Source: Symbiodinium natans (lineage: Eukaryota > Sar > Dinophyceae > Suessiales > Symbiodiniaceae). Taken from it: a stretch of DNA of 46,000 nt. Each line of letters opens with the position of its first letter. Within the stretch, counting starts at the first letter, position 1. The position numbers were made by a program, and so were the translations under genes. Below, piece by piece: positions 9,682 to 20,691 of this stretch. Where the stretch lies: positions 444,878 to 490,877 of the forward strand of contig CAJNDS010002141.1 in the NCBI GenBank assembly GCA_905221605.1. Reading direction: 5' to 3'. The notes under the pieces are model-generated. The model had not been told where the DNA came from and made no database searches. It saw only the letters and a program-made list of their open reading frames with translations.

Positions 9682-10039
9682 CAATTTAGGGTTGAGGGTT
9701 TTAGGGTTTTAGGGTTTTAGGTTTTAGGTTTTAGGTCTAGGGAATGTCGGGTTGTCAGTTTTTTGCTCATGAGGGTTTAGGGTTTAGGGGTTTAGGTACC
9801 CCACTGGTACTTTTGCCCTTTTGAGGGTTGTGCTTTCCTGTGTCAACGACAGGCAGCACCAAGAGAGGGGTTCCTTTCTTGCAACGTGGCACTGGGCGAC
9901 CAGAATCCAACAATAGTTAAAAGGCTGTACCTGCCTTGCACTATACAGGGGTTCTTCTTCAGATTAAAGTAGTAGCTCGGTAGTGGTGTCAAAGTTAAAG
10001 TATAAAGAGATATACAACCCTTATGTATACCTTACATTG

Positions 10040-10155
10040 TCCCTATATACCTACTCTAAACCCTATATACCCTAACCTCTAAACCCTCAATAAGAGAAAA
10101 CATATTCTTCCTACGGATAAGGTTTCCCAAGGGCCTGCCTGGCCATTCCTCCTAA
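10040..10155. repeat. Inverted copy of the sequence at 13633-13755
   Basis: About 115 bp including cataTTCTTCCTACG, AAGGTTTCCCAAGGGCCTGC and the nearby tatata/CCCTAAA stretch match, on the opposite strand, the segment at 13633-13755 with a few differences. No coding signal. Confidence 0.75.
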
Positions 10156-10323
10156 ACCCCAAACCCCAAACCCCAAACCCCAACCCTAAACCCTAAACCC
10201 TAAACCCTAGACCCTAAACCCTAAACCCTAAACCCTGAACCCTAATCCTAAACCCTAAACCCAAACCCCAAGCCCCAAACCCCAAACCCCAAACCCTAAA
10301 CCTTAAACCCTCCTTTTCGTCCG

Positions 10324-10437
10324 TTGAACGTACGCGTCGTGCGCCTGCGCAAAGGGCGGGACAAGCGCGAGCTCGCTGGCGGCGATACGTGGGCTCCGCA
10401 ACAGTTAAGGCCAGACTTGCACCTTTGCAAACATGGC
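10324..10437 (+). CDS. Exon-like island, basic
   Basis: It reads NVRVVRLRKGRDKRELAGGD and then TWAPQQLRPDLHLCKHG. It follows a CCCTAAA/CCCCAAA array and runs into a CATA microsatellite. No AG is visible at the left edge; a GT lies inside (GATAC|GTGGGC). Boundaries are therefore unresolved. Confidence 0.35.
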
Positions 10438-10468
10438 ACATACATACATACATACATACATACATACA

Positions 10469-10500
<32 letters not shown>

Positions 10501-10640
10501 ATAATATATATATATATACATATATATGTATACATATGTTTGCAGATTAAATATGTGTATTGTATATCTTCGTGTATCTATGTGTATCTATATATATATA
10601 TATGTGGATGTATGTGTATATATATATATATATGATATGC
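10438..10640. repeat. CATA tetranucleotide and TA-rich tract
   Basis: About 14 CATA units are followed by TA and TG-rich sequence to 10634. ORFs here are simple-repeat artefacts. Confidence 0.9.
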
Positions 10641-11548
10641 ATGAACGTGTTTGTTTTATATGTCTTTACTCTGATTTTCAGGAGCATTGTGTAAATCATA
10701 CAGGGCTTCTTCGTCTTCTTCTTCAGCATGACACGACAGGTTATTCTGGAAGATTTGCTTTCGGACCCTTGACCGTGTCTAGAGCAACCTGTTTAGGGTT
10801 TAGGGTTTAGGGTTTGACAGCACAAGGGAGGATTCTTTTCCGAAGATAGCGTGTGCTTAGAAACCAGAGCAAAAGTGCTATTAAAAGTACCCAAGAAGTC
10901 CGGCGTCCTTCTTTTGTCATACGGTACGTAGTCCACAATGATGACGCACTTTTCCCTTCTTAAACTACGTGTCATGACCCTAAACCCTGAACCCTTAACC
11001 CATCGTGGGTGTTGTGCATTTTTCGTGGGAGTTGTGTGCAAGATTTCATGGTCATTGTGCATCGTTGATCGCGAAGGACCGTTTGGCCTTGAACCTTAGG
11101 TTTAGTTGGGGCCTGCTATGCCTGTGGCTTTTTGACAAGGATGTAAGCTGGATTGAGGATTCCTATGTAAAGGGAAATAGTTTCCTAATGTTGTCGACCC
11201 AATGGGCGGATGGGAATGTCTCCGCCGCTTGACAAGCTGCTTGACTAGTGAATGCTGTGACCTGAGATGCTGAACCCTGAACCCACCCTGAACCCTGAAC
11301 CCTAAACCCCGCCTAACCTGTATTTGCACCCTTTTGTTACACTGCAGGGCTACTCTAAACCTGATGCTGCGGGCGGGCGCGGTACCTACTGAGCACATTT
11401 GCGTCTTCCATGTCCCAGACCCTAAACCCTAAACCCTAAACCCTAAACCCTAAACCCTAAACCCTAAACCCTAAACTGAATCCTAAACCCAGTCTTGGAC
11501 GGCTTCGTGAGTCCTGCGTGCGGATCTTGATCCCAACGCCGACCGGAG

Positions 11549-11618
11549 GAGTTCTATGCCAGGGGCGGCAAGAGCATCGATCTCCACTTTGACTTGCAGC
11601 ATGGGTGCCCTGGTTGGA
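11549..11618 (+). CDS. Exon-like island with an upstream frame switch
   Basis: The island reads EFYARGGKSIDLHFDLQHGC and ends at GT 11619 followed by TTTAG. Just upstream (about 11492-11548) another frame reads coding-like (LRESCVRILIPTPTGG) after a CCCAG acceptor at 11480s. The two join only with a one-base shift, so either a second splice site or an indel lies near 11548. Confidence 0.4.
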
Positions 11619-11801
11619 GTTTAGTTTAGGGTTTAGGGTTTAGGGCTTAGGGTTTAGGGTTTAGGGTTTAGGGCTTGGGGTTTAGGGTTTGGGGTTTAGT
11701 GTCTAGGTGGCTAAAGAACTCAAAGAAGATAGTGGATAGGCCTCTAGGGGAAGCCATTCCCCTGTACTACCTAAACCCTAAACCCTAAACCCTAAACCCA
11801 G

Positions 11802-11884
11802 GTACGCCCGGCTCGCAAGCTCCCTTTCCCTGGACCATGTCTTCGATAAGGTGGACCAGGCCACTACTGCCATGGCGTGGGAAG
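11802..11884 (+). CDS. Exon-like island
   Basis: The acceptor CCCAG|G closes a CCCTAAA array and the donor GAAG|GTTTAGGG opens a TTTAGGG array. The frame reads YARLASSLSLDHVFDKVDQA, then TTAMAWE, phase 1. It is an amphipathic helix-like sequence. The opposite strand is also open, but only + has both splice sites. Confidence 0.5.
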
Positions 11885-12137
11885 GTTTAGGGTTTAGGGT
11901 TTAGGGTTTAGGGTTTAGGGTTTAGGGTTTAGGGTTTATAGGTTTTGGTTTAGGGTTTAGGGTTTTGGGTATTTAGGATTTGGGGCTTAGGATACACCCC
12001 CTTAGCCCTGAAACCCTAAAGCCCTAAATCACATAGGGTTTAGGGTGAAGGTCTGAGGATCTGGGCTTCAATTTTCGCATGTTGTTAGCAATGTCACATC
12101 TACTTCTTAGGACCTCGGTCTAGGGCTTCGGACCTAT

Positions 12138-12227
12138 AGGGTTTAGGGTTTAGGGTTTAGGGTTTAGGGTTTAGGGTTTAGGGTTTAGGGTTTAGGGTTT
12201 AGGGTTTAGGGTTTAGGGTTTAGGGTT
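12138..12227. repeat. TTTAGGG array, 12-13 units
   Basis: A nearly perfect + strand array upstream of the ten-exon model. A similar array at 12379-12477 begins with that model's first donor. Confidence 0.95.
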
Positions 12228-12312
12228 TCTGGTGTGCTCTTGAACAGTTCTTACAATTGGAGATTTAGAGCAGAGCCTTTCCATCTCTTTTGGATTTGGT
12301 TTTGTGCTTCAG

Positions 12313-15300
12313 GGTCGGTTGCCCGTAAATCTCAAGTCAGAGGCCACCTTCAACCCTAAGGCCTGCGGGGTCTCCGTGGTTTAGGGTTTAGGGTTTAGGG
12401 TTTAGGGTTTAGGGTTTAGGGTTTAGGGTTTAGGGTTTAGGGTTTAGGGTTTAGGGTTTAGGGTTTAGGGTTTAGGGTCTGTCCAGGCAGAGTCTGCAAT
12501 TTTACCGGGTGCTGGGTGTCAGGGTTTCAAGGTTATGGGACACCCTGTTTAACCAGGCAAAAACCCTAAACCCCAAACCGTAAATCTCAACCCTAAACCC
12601 TAGTAGGTGGGTGGTCTAAAGCCCACCCCTCGAAGGCATTCATCAAGCATTTCAAGGCCCGCGCCCAAGGGGGGGGTTTAGAACCTGGGTTCAGTTGAAG
12701 GGTTCAGCTGGGCTTTAGGGCTTAGGAAATTTTAGGGTTTAGGGTTTAGGGTTTAGGTTTATTATGGGTTTAGTGCCTGAAGTTACGGGTGTGGGGTGTG
12801 TGTAGGGTTTGTTGGCCCAGATGCTTGGCTCGGGTATGGGTGTGCTTGAGGCGCATTGCAGTTCCTGACTGAATCTCCCACACATGCATGCAAATCCTGA
12901 TCTCCGAGTCCTAAACCCTGAGCTGCGACACCTTAGGCCCTAAAAACCTAAATCATAAAACCCAAAAGCTCGAAGCCCTGAACCCTTGAACCCTAAACCT
13001 TTCAACCCTTTAACCCTGGAACCTCTCATGCCCCGAATCCCTTATAAGCCCTTGAAACCCTCCTTTCCCTTAGGCTCAAAATAGCCCAAACACCGTTAAC
13101 GATAAGGCCTTTGGGCCCAAGAACATTAAACTAGGAGTGGTTGGAGCCTTACTTGAAGGTTCATGGTACTTACTAACCAATTATAACTGTACATATAACC
13201 CTACTTGTAATGCCCCTAAAGGGCCTTGTAGGGGTTATCCCACTAATAAGTAGGGTTATAAGCCCAGTTATAATTGGTTAGTAAGTACCATGAACCTCCA
13301 AGTAGGGCTTAGGGCTTAGGGTGTCGGCTGCCCTAAACACCGAACCCTAAACCCTGAACCCTGAACCCTGAACCGTAAACCCTAAACCCTAAACCCTAAA
13401 CCCTAACCCCTAAACCATAAACCCTAGCCCTAAACCTGAGGTCCACGGCTACGCCGTGTTGCGGAACGCCCTCGGACCAGAGCGGCGAAAGGAGTTCATC
13501 GACGGCTTCTGGCGAGCCATGAAGCAACTTGGTTTAGGGTTTAGGGTTTAAGGTTTGGGGTTTAGGGTTTAGGGTTCAGGAGCCAGGGTTTAGGGTTTGG
13601 GGTTTGGGATTTGGGGTTTAGGGTTTAGGGTTTAGGGTTTAAGAGGAATGGCTAGGCAGGCCCTTGGGAAGCCTTATACGTAGGAAGAATATGTTTTCCC
13701 TTATTGAGGGTTTCGGGTTGGGTATATAGGGTTTAGGGTATATGGGGCACATTATGCTCATGGTTTAGGGTGTAGGCTTCAGGGTTGCTGGACCGAGAGT
13801 ACGGCAGAATCAAACATCTTTTTGATCCCATGATCTACATCAAGAATGATCTCTTTATGCAGGGTCATTGCTTCAGGCTTACGAGGACAGATGCCGCGGT
13901 TCACGGGTTTAGGCTCCAAACCGCATGCGGGTTTAGGGGCTCTAGAGTTTTGGCGCGCCCTAAATCCTAAACCATATACCCTAAACCCTAAACCCTAGAC
14001 CCTAGACCCTAGACCCTACACCCTAAACCCTAAACCCTACACCCTAAACCTGATGTCTCTGAGGAAGATCCTTCCATCCCGCCGCCGCGACCAGCGCGAG
14101 ACTTGGCGCGTGCCTCACGGATTCCGGGGCATCCAGGCGCGCTGTCTTGGGGTTTAGGGTTTAGGGTTAGGGTTTAGGGTTTAGGTTTTAAGGTTTTAGG
14201 GTTTAGGGTTTGGGGTTCAAGTGTTTTGTTTGGGAGGATTCCTAGAGACCCCAATGGCAGAGCAGGAAGATGTTCTGTAAGGCACCCCTTCTTGCAGGAA
14301 TATTCAATTCGTCTTAGCAAATCCCTAAACCCTAAACCCTAAACCCCGTAACCCAGGTGAGTGTTCGGACGAGGCTCCTCTTATTACTTGTGGACGATCC
14401 TTAGCCCCAATCTCTAAACCCTAAAACCTTGAAGCCTAAACCCTCACAGGGTCCTTAAGGGAGGGTCGTTCATGGGGGGGGGGGGGGGGGAAGCTTAGGG
14501 AGCCTTGGGGAGTAGTGGTGCAGTATTCGGGAACCTAGGGTTCCATACCAGGATGTTGGTTCCCTTGGTTCTTTCTCCGGGTTGGCTAGTCTTCGTTCGG
14601 TTCAGGCGTAGAAGGGTAAAGCCCTAAGCCCCAAACCCTAAACCTCAAACCCCGAACCCCAAGCCCTAAACCCCAAACACTCCGCTCCTTTTTTAAGATG
14701 CCCAGTAGTGTTCTTATCCTCTTTTTGTGGGCTTAGGCTCCCTTATAAACCGTTTAAAACAGGGGGCACCCTTTTTTTTTTTTTTTTACTGGGCAAGCTA
14801 GTTTTATAGCATGTCAGAACAATTCCCCTAAACCCTAAACCCTAAACCCTAAAACCCTAAAGCCTAGGGTCCCCTTTAAGGTTCCTATGATCGCACGTGT
14901 CAGGTTGGCTATGGCTTGTGGGGCGACTCAGCACAGCCCTCCGCATGCCTCTTTGGGGTTCAGGGTTTAGGGTTTAGGGTTTAGGGTCAGTGTTTTTCTT
15001 TTCTAGAGGGTTTGAGGATCTAGGGGGCCTCTTTTAAGGGCAACGTCTAAAGGGGCCCCAACACAGAACAGAACAAGTTTTGCTATTTTTACGTTTTGGG
15101 TTTCGGGCTTTGCGTCTGGACGCGCAGGTGGGATGACAGCCGCAACTGTCCACTGCCCTTTAGATCCAGGACTCTACATTTTCAGCTGTGCCCCTAGAGA
15201 CTAGACTCAGGTAGCTCCATGAAAGCTATAGACCGTGTGGCATACGCGGTCGATCTTGTGTGCGCATAGTTGGGGAAGAGGACACTCTGATCAAATGAGC

Positions 15301-16424
15301 ACTACCATACGGTAACTCTAGTATACCCCAACATGTTCTAAATCCTTAAACATGGCCCCCCCAAAGGGAGCCTTGTTTTTGGAAACTCCCAAACTGCGCC
15401 AGCGCCATCGCGAACCCTGAGTGTGAATCCCGAAATCCTAAAGTAAACTCCCTAAACCCTAAACCCTAAACCCTAAACCCTAAACCCTAAACCCTAAACC
15501 CTAAACCCTAAACCCTAAACCCTAAACCTCATCTCCTCAGCTCCTCGGAGCGCCAAACTGACTGAGGTCCCAGAGCGATGCAGCGTGGATAGTCCGACTG
15601 ACTCCACGGGTGCAGAACGCCTTCGCGGCCCTGTTCGAGGTTGGGGGGTTTAGGGTTTAGGGTTTAGGGTTTATACGGGTTTAGGGTCACAGGGTTTTCA
15701 TGGTGTACAAGTTGTTTTCTGGGTTTGGCGGGGTTTACATTGCGGTCGTGATGGGGGGTTGCGTTGTGGAGCGTAGGTATGCGTAGCTTAGACACAGTCA
15801 ACCTTATGGGGTTTAGGGTTTCGGGCTTGAGGTTTAGGGCTTAGGGTTTAGGGGGTAAGGGGTAGAGTTTTTTTAGCGGTGTACGTAGGGCGTCCGCTGT
15901 CTATGGAAGGTGTTATGTAAGCAGCAACTGCACGTGCCCGAGGTGCTGTTCCTTCCCGAGACACATGGTGCTGATGTCTCTAAATGACGGTCCCTTTTTG
16001 GGGGTTGCTATCATAAGGCGGCCCCTAAATTTAGGGTATCCAAAAAGGGAGCATCATGTTGAAAACTGCCAAACTTGTGCAAAGCAAACCTCGAAACCAT
16101 TTATGCCATGAACTCCCAAAGCCGAAGACCTGCGCCTAAGATCCCCAAGCCTAGAGCCCTAAACCTTATAATCGAAAAAGCTGAAAGAAACCGAAGCCCC
16201 AAAAGCAAACCCTAAAAACATCTGTAAGCCCAAAACCCTCAACCCTAAACCCTAAGCCCTAAACCCTAAGCCCTAAGCCCTAAACCCTCAACGCTCAACC
16301 CTCAACCGTCAACCCTCAACCCTCAACCCTAAACCCTAAACCCTAAACCCTAAACCCAAAGCCTGCTGCGCAGGTTCCCGCCTCTGAGTTGGCCTCCCGG
16401 CCCGCAGTTGACGAAGGGTGGTGA
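12313..16424 (+). CDS. Ten-exon gene model, function unknown, 5' end not found
   Basis: Proposed exons: 12313-12378, 12607-12675, 13441-13531, 13783-13906, 14064-14151, 14881-14957, 15128-15147, 15541-15647, 15922-15975 and 16374-16424, with a TGA at 16422-16424. All introns are GT-AG and phases agree at each junction (0,0,1,2,0,2,1,0,0). Most donors are the start of a TTTAGGG array (for example CTTG|GTTTAGGG at 13532). Good acceptors include CTTCAG at 12312, CTTCAG at 13782 and CATCTCCTCAG at 15540. Peptide samples: RLPVNLKSEATFNPKACGVS; YAVLRNALGPERRKEFIDGF; GRIKHLFDPMIYIKNDLFMQ; ARVRLAMACGATQHS; LHVPEVLFLPETHGAD. The third exon faintly recalls the N-terminus of phytanoyl-CoA dioxygenase-like proteins, not enough for a call. 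The 20-bp seventh exon is the weakest. Exon 16374 could also splice at GT 16421 instead of stopping. Confidence 0.5.
13150..13304. mobile_element. Inverted-repeat element, family 1 copy
   Basis: Arms TACTTGAAGGTTCATGGTAC and GTACCATGAACCTCCAAGTA bound about 155 bp; the complementarity continues inward through TTACTAACCAATTATAACTG. Family 1 copies also lie at 24854, 25263 and 33635. It sits in the interval between exons 12607-12675 and 13441-13531 of the ten-exon model. No ORF. Confidence 0.75.
13633..13755. repeat. Inverted partner of 10040-10155
   Basis: The reverse complement matches 10040-10155 with a few changes, including CTAGGCAGGCCCTTGGGAAG and GAATATGTTTTCCC. It lies within an intron of the ten-exon model. 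Confidence 0.75.
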
Positions 16425-16800
16425 AGGGTTTAGGGTTTAGGGTTTCGGGTTTAGGGTTTAGGGTTTAGGGTTTCGGGTTTAGGGTTTAGGGTTAAGGGTT
16501 TAGGTTTAAGGGTTAAGGGTTAAGGGTTCAAAACCCCCAAAAAAGCCCTAAACCCGTAGCCCACAACACCCCCCCCCCCCCACAAGCCTGAAGCCCCACA
16601 AAACCCTAGATCCTAGACCTTAACTTAAACCCTATAAACCCTAAACTAGGGTTTAACAACCGATAGCTCACAAGGTGTGGGGGTTCAGGGGTCTAGGGTT
16701 TTGTGTCCAGGCTCTTGATGCATGTTTAGCCTAAGCCCGGCTTCTACGATTCTGGCGAGTCTTCCTTGAGGCTTGCTTTTGGCTCTTGCCCACCTGCATC

Positions 16801-16923
16801 CCCTAAACCCTAAACCCTAAACCCTAAACCCTAAACCCTAAACCCTAAACCCTAAACCCTAAACCCTAAACCCTAAACCCTAAACCCTAAACCCTAAACC
16901 CTAAACCCTAAACCCTAAACCCT
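16801..16923. repeat. CCCTAAA array, about 17 units
   Basis: A perfect array in CCCTAAA orientation. Two more, at 17039-17098 and 17183-17285, alternate with the two copies of a duplicated unique segment. Confidence 0.95.
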
Positions 16924-17103
16924 ACCTGAACCCCTACTTTATCGCAAACACCCAAACACTATAAGCCCCTGGATCCTAAACCTGAACTCTTACCTCTCCT
17001 CAAGCCCGACACCCAAAACCCTATGTGAATCCCAACCCTAAACCCTAAACCCTAAACCCTAAACCCTAAACCCTAAACCCTAAACCCTAAACCCCTAAAC
17101 CTT

Positions 17104-17390
17104 AGGGATATTTAGATATGGTCTTTTTGGGAGGCTCTATACTAGTATTTTCAAAGGGCCGTAACCTAGACCCTACACGCAAACCCTAAACCCTAAACCC
17201 TAAACCCTAAACCCTAAACCCTAAACCCTAAACCCTAAACCCTAAACCCTAAACCCTAAACCCTAAACCCTAAACCCTAAGCCCTGGCCATTGGGATATT
17301 TAGATATGGTCCTTTTGGGGGGTATATAAGACGGGCTCTATACTAGTATTTTCAAAGGGCCGTAACCTAGACCCTACACGCTAACCCTAA
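17104..17390. repeat. Direct duplication around a CCCTAAA array
   Basis: A segment beginning GGGATATTTAGATATGGT and ending CGTAACCTAGACCCTACACG occurs at 17106-17180 and again at 17290-17381. The first copy lacks about 16 bp (GTATATAAGAC region) present in the second. The two copies flank an array of about 14 units, as if one array-plus-segment unit had been duplicated. Confidence 0.8.
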
Positions 17391-17401
17391 AGCCTAAACA
17401 G

Positions 17402-17503
17402 GCCAACCCAGAAAGGTCAGACCCTCAGGCCCTGAGCACCGAGACCCGAAGAACCTGGCCAGCCTGTGGCTAGCAGCCGAAGCCAAAGCAGGCCAAGTGC
17501 GCG
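17402..17503 (+). CDS. Exon-like island
   Basis: Acceptor AAACAG|GC and donor CGCG|GTTTAGGG. The frame reads HRDPKNLASLWLAAEAKAGQ after a Pro/Arg-rich start and ends in phase 1. The intron to the next island would be about 59 bp, but phases do not match there. Confidence 0.45.
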
Positions 17504-17562
17504 GTTTAGGGTTTAGGGTTTAGGGTTTAGGGTTTTGGTTTTAGCGCCACTTGCCACTGCAG

Positions 17563-17849
17563 TTCTGTCATGATGCAGGCACACAGGCATGTTCAAGGGC
17601 AAAGGAATTCCAGCGAAGCCGTTCTGAACAGGCGGCACGGGTCGGATAATTTCCGACGAAGGGTCCATGCCCAGCTCCAATCGAACGAGGACGGCCCGGC
17701 GGTTTTCGAGACATGTCCGAAGCCCGTGCCTGAAAGACCCTGTGGCTGTTGAAGAGCAGCAGAACTGGCAGCTTCCTGGAGGCCAGCATGATCAATGAGC
17801 TCGGCGTCTTGATGGGTTCCGTCACGGAGTCTGTGGAATGCCACTTAGG
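17563..17849 (+). CDS. Long exon-like island with a frame switch near 17745
   Basis: After acceptor CCACTGCAG the first frame reads NSSEAVLNRRHGSDNFRRRV and continues to FETCPKPVPERPCGC before a TGA at 17750. The following sequence is coding-like in another frame (SRTGSFLEASMINELGVLMG) up to GT 17850. A small undetected intron, an indel, or a sequencing error could explain the switch. Minus-strand frames are open as well but lack splice sites. Confidence 0.4.
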
Positions 17850-17997
17850 GTTCAGGGTTTAGGGTTGAGGGTTAGGGTTTAGGATTTAGGGTTTAGGGTT
17901 TAGGGTTTTGGGTTGAGGGTTTAGGGTTTAGAGGTGAGGGTTACAAGGCCTAGCGAGACAGAATCCGCATTTTTCTACTTTAACGAACCTCCTCGAG

Positions 17998-18553
17998 GTC
18001 TCATCCACCGACGCCTTCATCCTCGGCGACGCTTTGTCGGCAATCTGCGCTTTGGTTCTAAACCCTGGGTTTAGGGTGTAGGGTTTAGGGTTTAGGGTTT
18101 AGGGTTTAGGGTTTAGGGTTTAGGGTTTAGGGTTTAGGGTTTAGGGTTTAGGGTTTAGGGCAATCTCGGAACCCGAATGAACCCTCCCCCCCATGCCCCA
18201 GAAAGCGTGAAGAGGCCCTGAAGCCTCTGGGATGGGGGTCCTAACCCCTAAACCCTAAACCCTAAACCCTAAACCCTAAACCCTAAACCCTAAACCCTAG
18301 CTGAACTCCTCTTTCTAGCGCATCCTTCCAGGACAGCATCCCCAAGAAGCCCCCCATGCCGTGGCTCCACAAGGATCAGCGCACGGAGGACGTGATGGGT
18401 TTAGGGTTTAGGGTTGTAGGGTTTAGGGTTTAGGGTTCAGGGTTCAGGGTTCAGGATGTAGGTTTAGGCTGTGCATGCTTAGTTGCTTCTCCACAGAACG
18501 CGAGAACTTGCTTTCATGCAGCATTGCCTTCACTCTGAGATCTTGCGCCGGAT
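17998..18553 (+). CDS. Three-exon model, function unknown
   Basis: Exons 17998-18054 (acceptor CTCGAG, reads VSSTDAFILGDALSAICAL, phase 0), 18332-18398 (acceptor CTTCCAG, reads IPKKPPMPWLHKDQRTEDVM, phase 1) and 18497-18553 (acceptor TCTCCACAG, phase 1 to 2-nt start). The second donor, ATGG|GTTTAGGG, opens a telomere-like array. In the third exon another frame (AFMQHCLHSEILRRMCILPK) looks better and would fit if the acceptor is GAG at 18500-18502. No family recognised. Confidence 0.5.
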
Positions 18554-18753
18554 GTGCATCCTCCCGAAGCCCAGGGCTTAGGATTTAGGGTTTAGGGTTT
18601 AGGATAACATGGGGTTTGGGATTTAGGGTTTAGGATTCAGAGTTTAGGGTTTTTGGTTTGGGAAGCCCCCTCAGCCCTCAGCCCGGCCCCTAAATCTAAC
18701 GGGCTGTCGCCCACAGCCGGGCACGCCCACCAGCAGCAAGCACAGCAGCAACG

Positions 18754-18754
<1 letters not shown>

Positions 18755-18835
<81 letters not shown>

Positions 18836-18837
18836 AA
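18755..18837. repeat. CAA trinucleotide tract
   Basis: About 27 CAA/ACA units. A + strand frame from 18653 reads it as polyglutamine after a CACAG acceptor-like site at 18716, so it might be coding, but nothing else supports that. Confidence 0.95.
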
Positions 18838-18896
18838 CGGCGCGCCAACGAAGCCTCGATGATGCGCACCCTGGCCCCCCACAACAAACAACGGCG

Positions 18897-18942
18897 CGCG
18901 CGCCCGCGCGCGCGCGCGCGCGTGCGCGCGCGCGCGCGTGAA
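18897..18942. repeat. CG dinucleotide tract
   Basis: Alternating CG with a few interruptions, a potential Z-DNA former. A second tract is at 20388-20411. Confidence 0.9.
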
Positions 18943-19685
18943 CTGGTGCGCGCATGTCGAGTGCCATGTTATGGAGTTATGCCAGCATCCTTCGAAATCC
19001 TGCCGCCCGAAACCCTTTCCGGAGCCACTGATGCTGCTGATGCTCGCCCCCCGGGTCCCCAAAGAGAAACGAAGCCTCGATGATGCGCACCCTGGCCCTC
19101 CGCCCGGCCGCGCATCATGAGCATCAGCGGCTCCGGCCTCCAGGCATGCATGGCTTATAGGAGCATATGCCGGCCTCAAAACGGAAATGTCCGTAACAGC
19201 ACGAAAACCACGGTATTTACAGCGATTTCTGTGTTTTCCAAGCTCTCAGCCGCATCCGAAACCCAAAACCCAACCCGCTGATGCTCATGATGCGCGCTCT
19301 TGTGGGGGTCCTTTGCGGTGGCCAATGCCACCCAAAAACATCAGCAACGCGTATTTGGCCAAAGTTGAAAAAGAGAGTCGATGATGCTCTCCGGGGTCGT
19401 TTTTGGGACCCCCCATGGGGCACCCAAAAAATGCGTCCAGGAGCCCAAATTCGGTGGGAAATAGCGCGTTTTTCGCGATAAAAATTGTACCTGAAAATTG
19501 ATGCCCTTCGGGAGCCGCATTTGGAGCCGGATGTTGGGGAGCCAACCGGGTCAGCGGCTTAACCCCCCCCCGTGGTAGCTAAAGCTAGGGCTGGCGCCTA
19601 ACGGCGTCGGACCACGGGCGTGCCCGGATTTCAGGCCTAGCGGCACGGGCCGGCCCCCGCCCCCCAAAGCACGAAACCTTGAACC

Positions 19686-20064
19686 TTGGCACTGTCTTCT
19701 CTTTCCGTTTTCTTTGTCCTTTGTCTTTGTCTCTCTCCTCTCGCTCTCTTTCCATTTTTCTTTGTCCTTTTTCTTTTTCGCTCTCCTCTCTCTCTCTCTC
19801 TCTCGCTCTCTCGCGTGTTTTTTTCTGTCTTTGTTTCTTCCTCTCTCTACTTGCCTGTTTTTCTTTTTCTCTGTCTTTATCTTTCTCCTCTTACTTCCCT
19901 GCGCTTCCTTGTTTTTATTTCCTCTTTCTCTTTATCTTTTCGTCTCTCTTTATCTTTATTCTCCTCTGCTTCCTTGTTTTCATTTTCTCTTTCTCTTTAT
20001 CTTTTTTGTTTCTCTTTCTCTTTATTCTCTGTCTCTTCAATATCTTTTTCCTTCTACTTCTCTT

Positions 20065-20102
<38 letters not shown>

Positions 20103-20412
20103 TCTCTTTCTCTTGCTGTTGGTCTTTCTCTGTTTCTTTTCCTCTCTTTGTTTCTCCTTCACCTCTCTCTTTTTTCTCTTCTTTCTGTTGCTGTTAGTCT
20201 TCCTCTGTCTGTCTCTCTCTCTCTCTCTCGCTCTCTCTCTTCTTTGTTTTTTTTTTTTAATCTCTCTCCCTCTCTATCTTCTCACTTTCTCTTGTTCGTT
20301 CACCTTTCTCTTCTTTCTTCGTCTCCTTCTCTCTGTCTCTCTTTCTCCTGCCTTCGCCCCCCCCCCCCCCCCCCCCCCCCCGCCCCCGCGCGCGCGCGCG
20401 CGCGCGCGCGCA
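19686..20412. repeat. Polypyrimidine CT tract followed by C run and CG run
   Basis: About 670 bp is almost pure C/T on the + strand, ending in a run of over 20 C and then alternating CG. The Ser/Leu/Phe-rich ORFs across it only reflect composition. Confidence 0.95.
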
Positions 20413-20659
20413 CCCGCATCAGGAGCATCAGTGGGGTTGGTTTGGGGGCCTTAAAAGCATTCTATTCATGCGTTCTGCCTTCGAAAAACCTTCAGAAAAC
20501 GCTGTAAATACGTGTTTTTGGGCTTGGGAAGCCTTTTGGGACCCAGGAAAGGGAGCATCATGAGCATCAGCGGCCTCCCCCAGGCCATCCAAAACCCCCT
20601 TAAACACACCGATTGTATGTGCTTGAACGCTTGCGTGCCCACGAAACCCCCAAAAGCAA

Positions 20660-20691
20660 GACCCCGAATGCCCTTAAGGGCATTCGGGGTC
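20660..20691. repeat. Perfect 32-bp palindrome
   Basis: The left half GACCCCGAATGCCCTT is followed immediately by its exact reverse complement, with no spacer. It would form a cruciform or hairpin. No gene is adjacent. Confidence 0.95.

Noticed and set aside
19686-20507. Long Ser/Leu/Phe-rich ORFs up to 273 codons
   Set aside because: They follow the CT-rich composition in all frames, with no splice sites, domain or start context.
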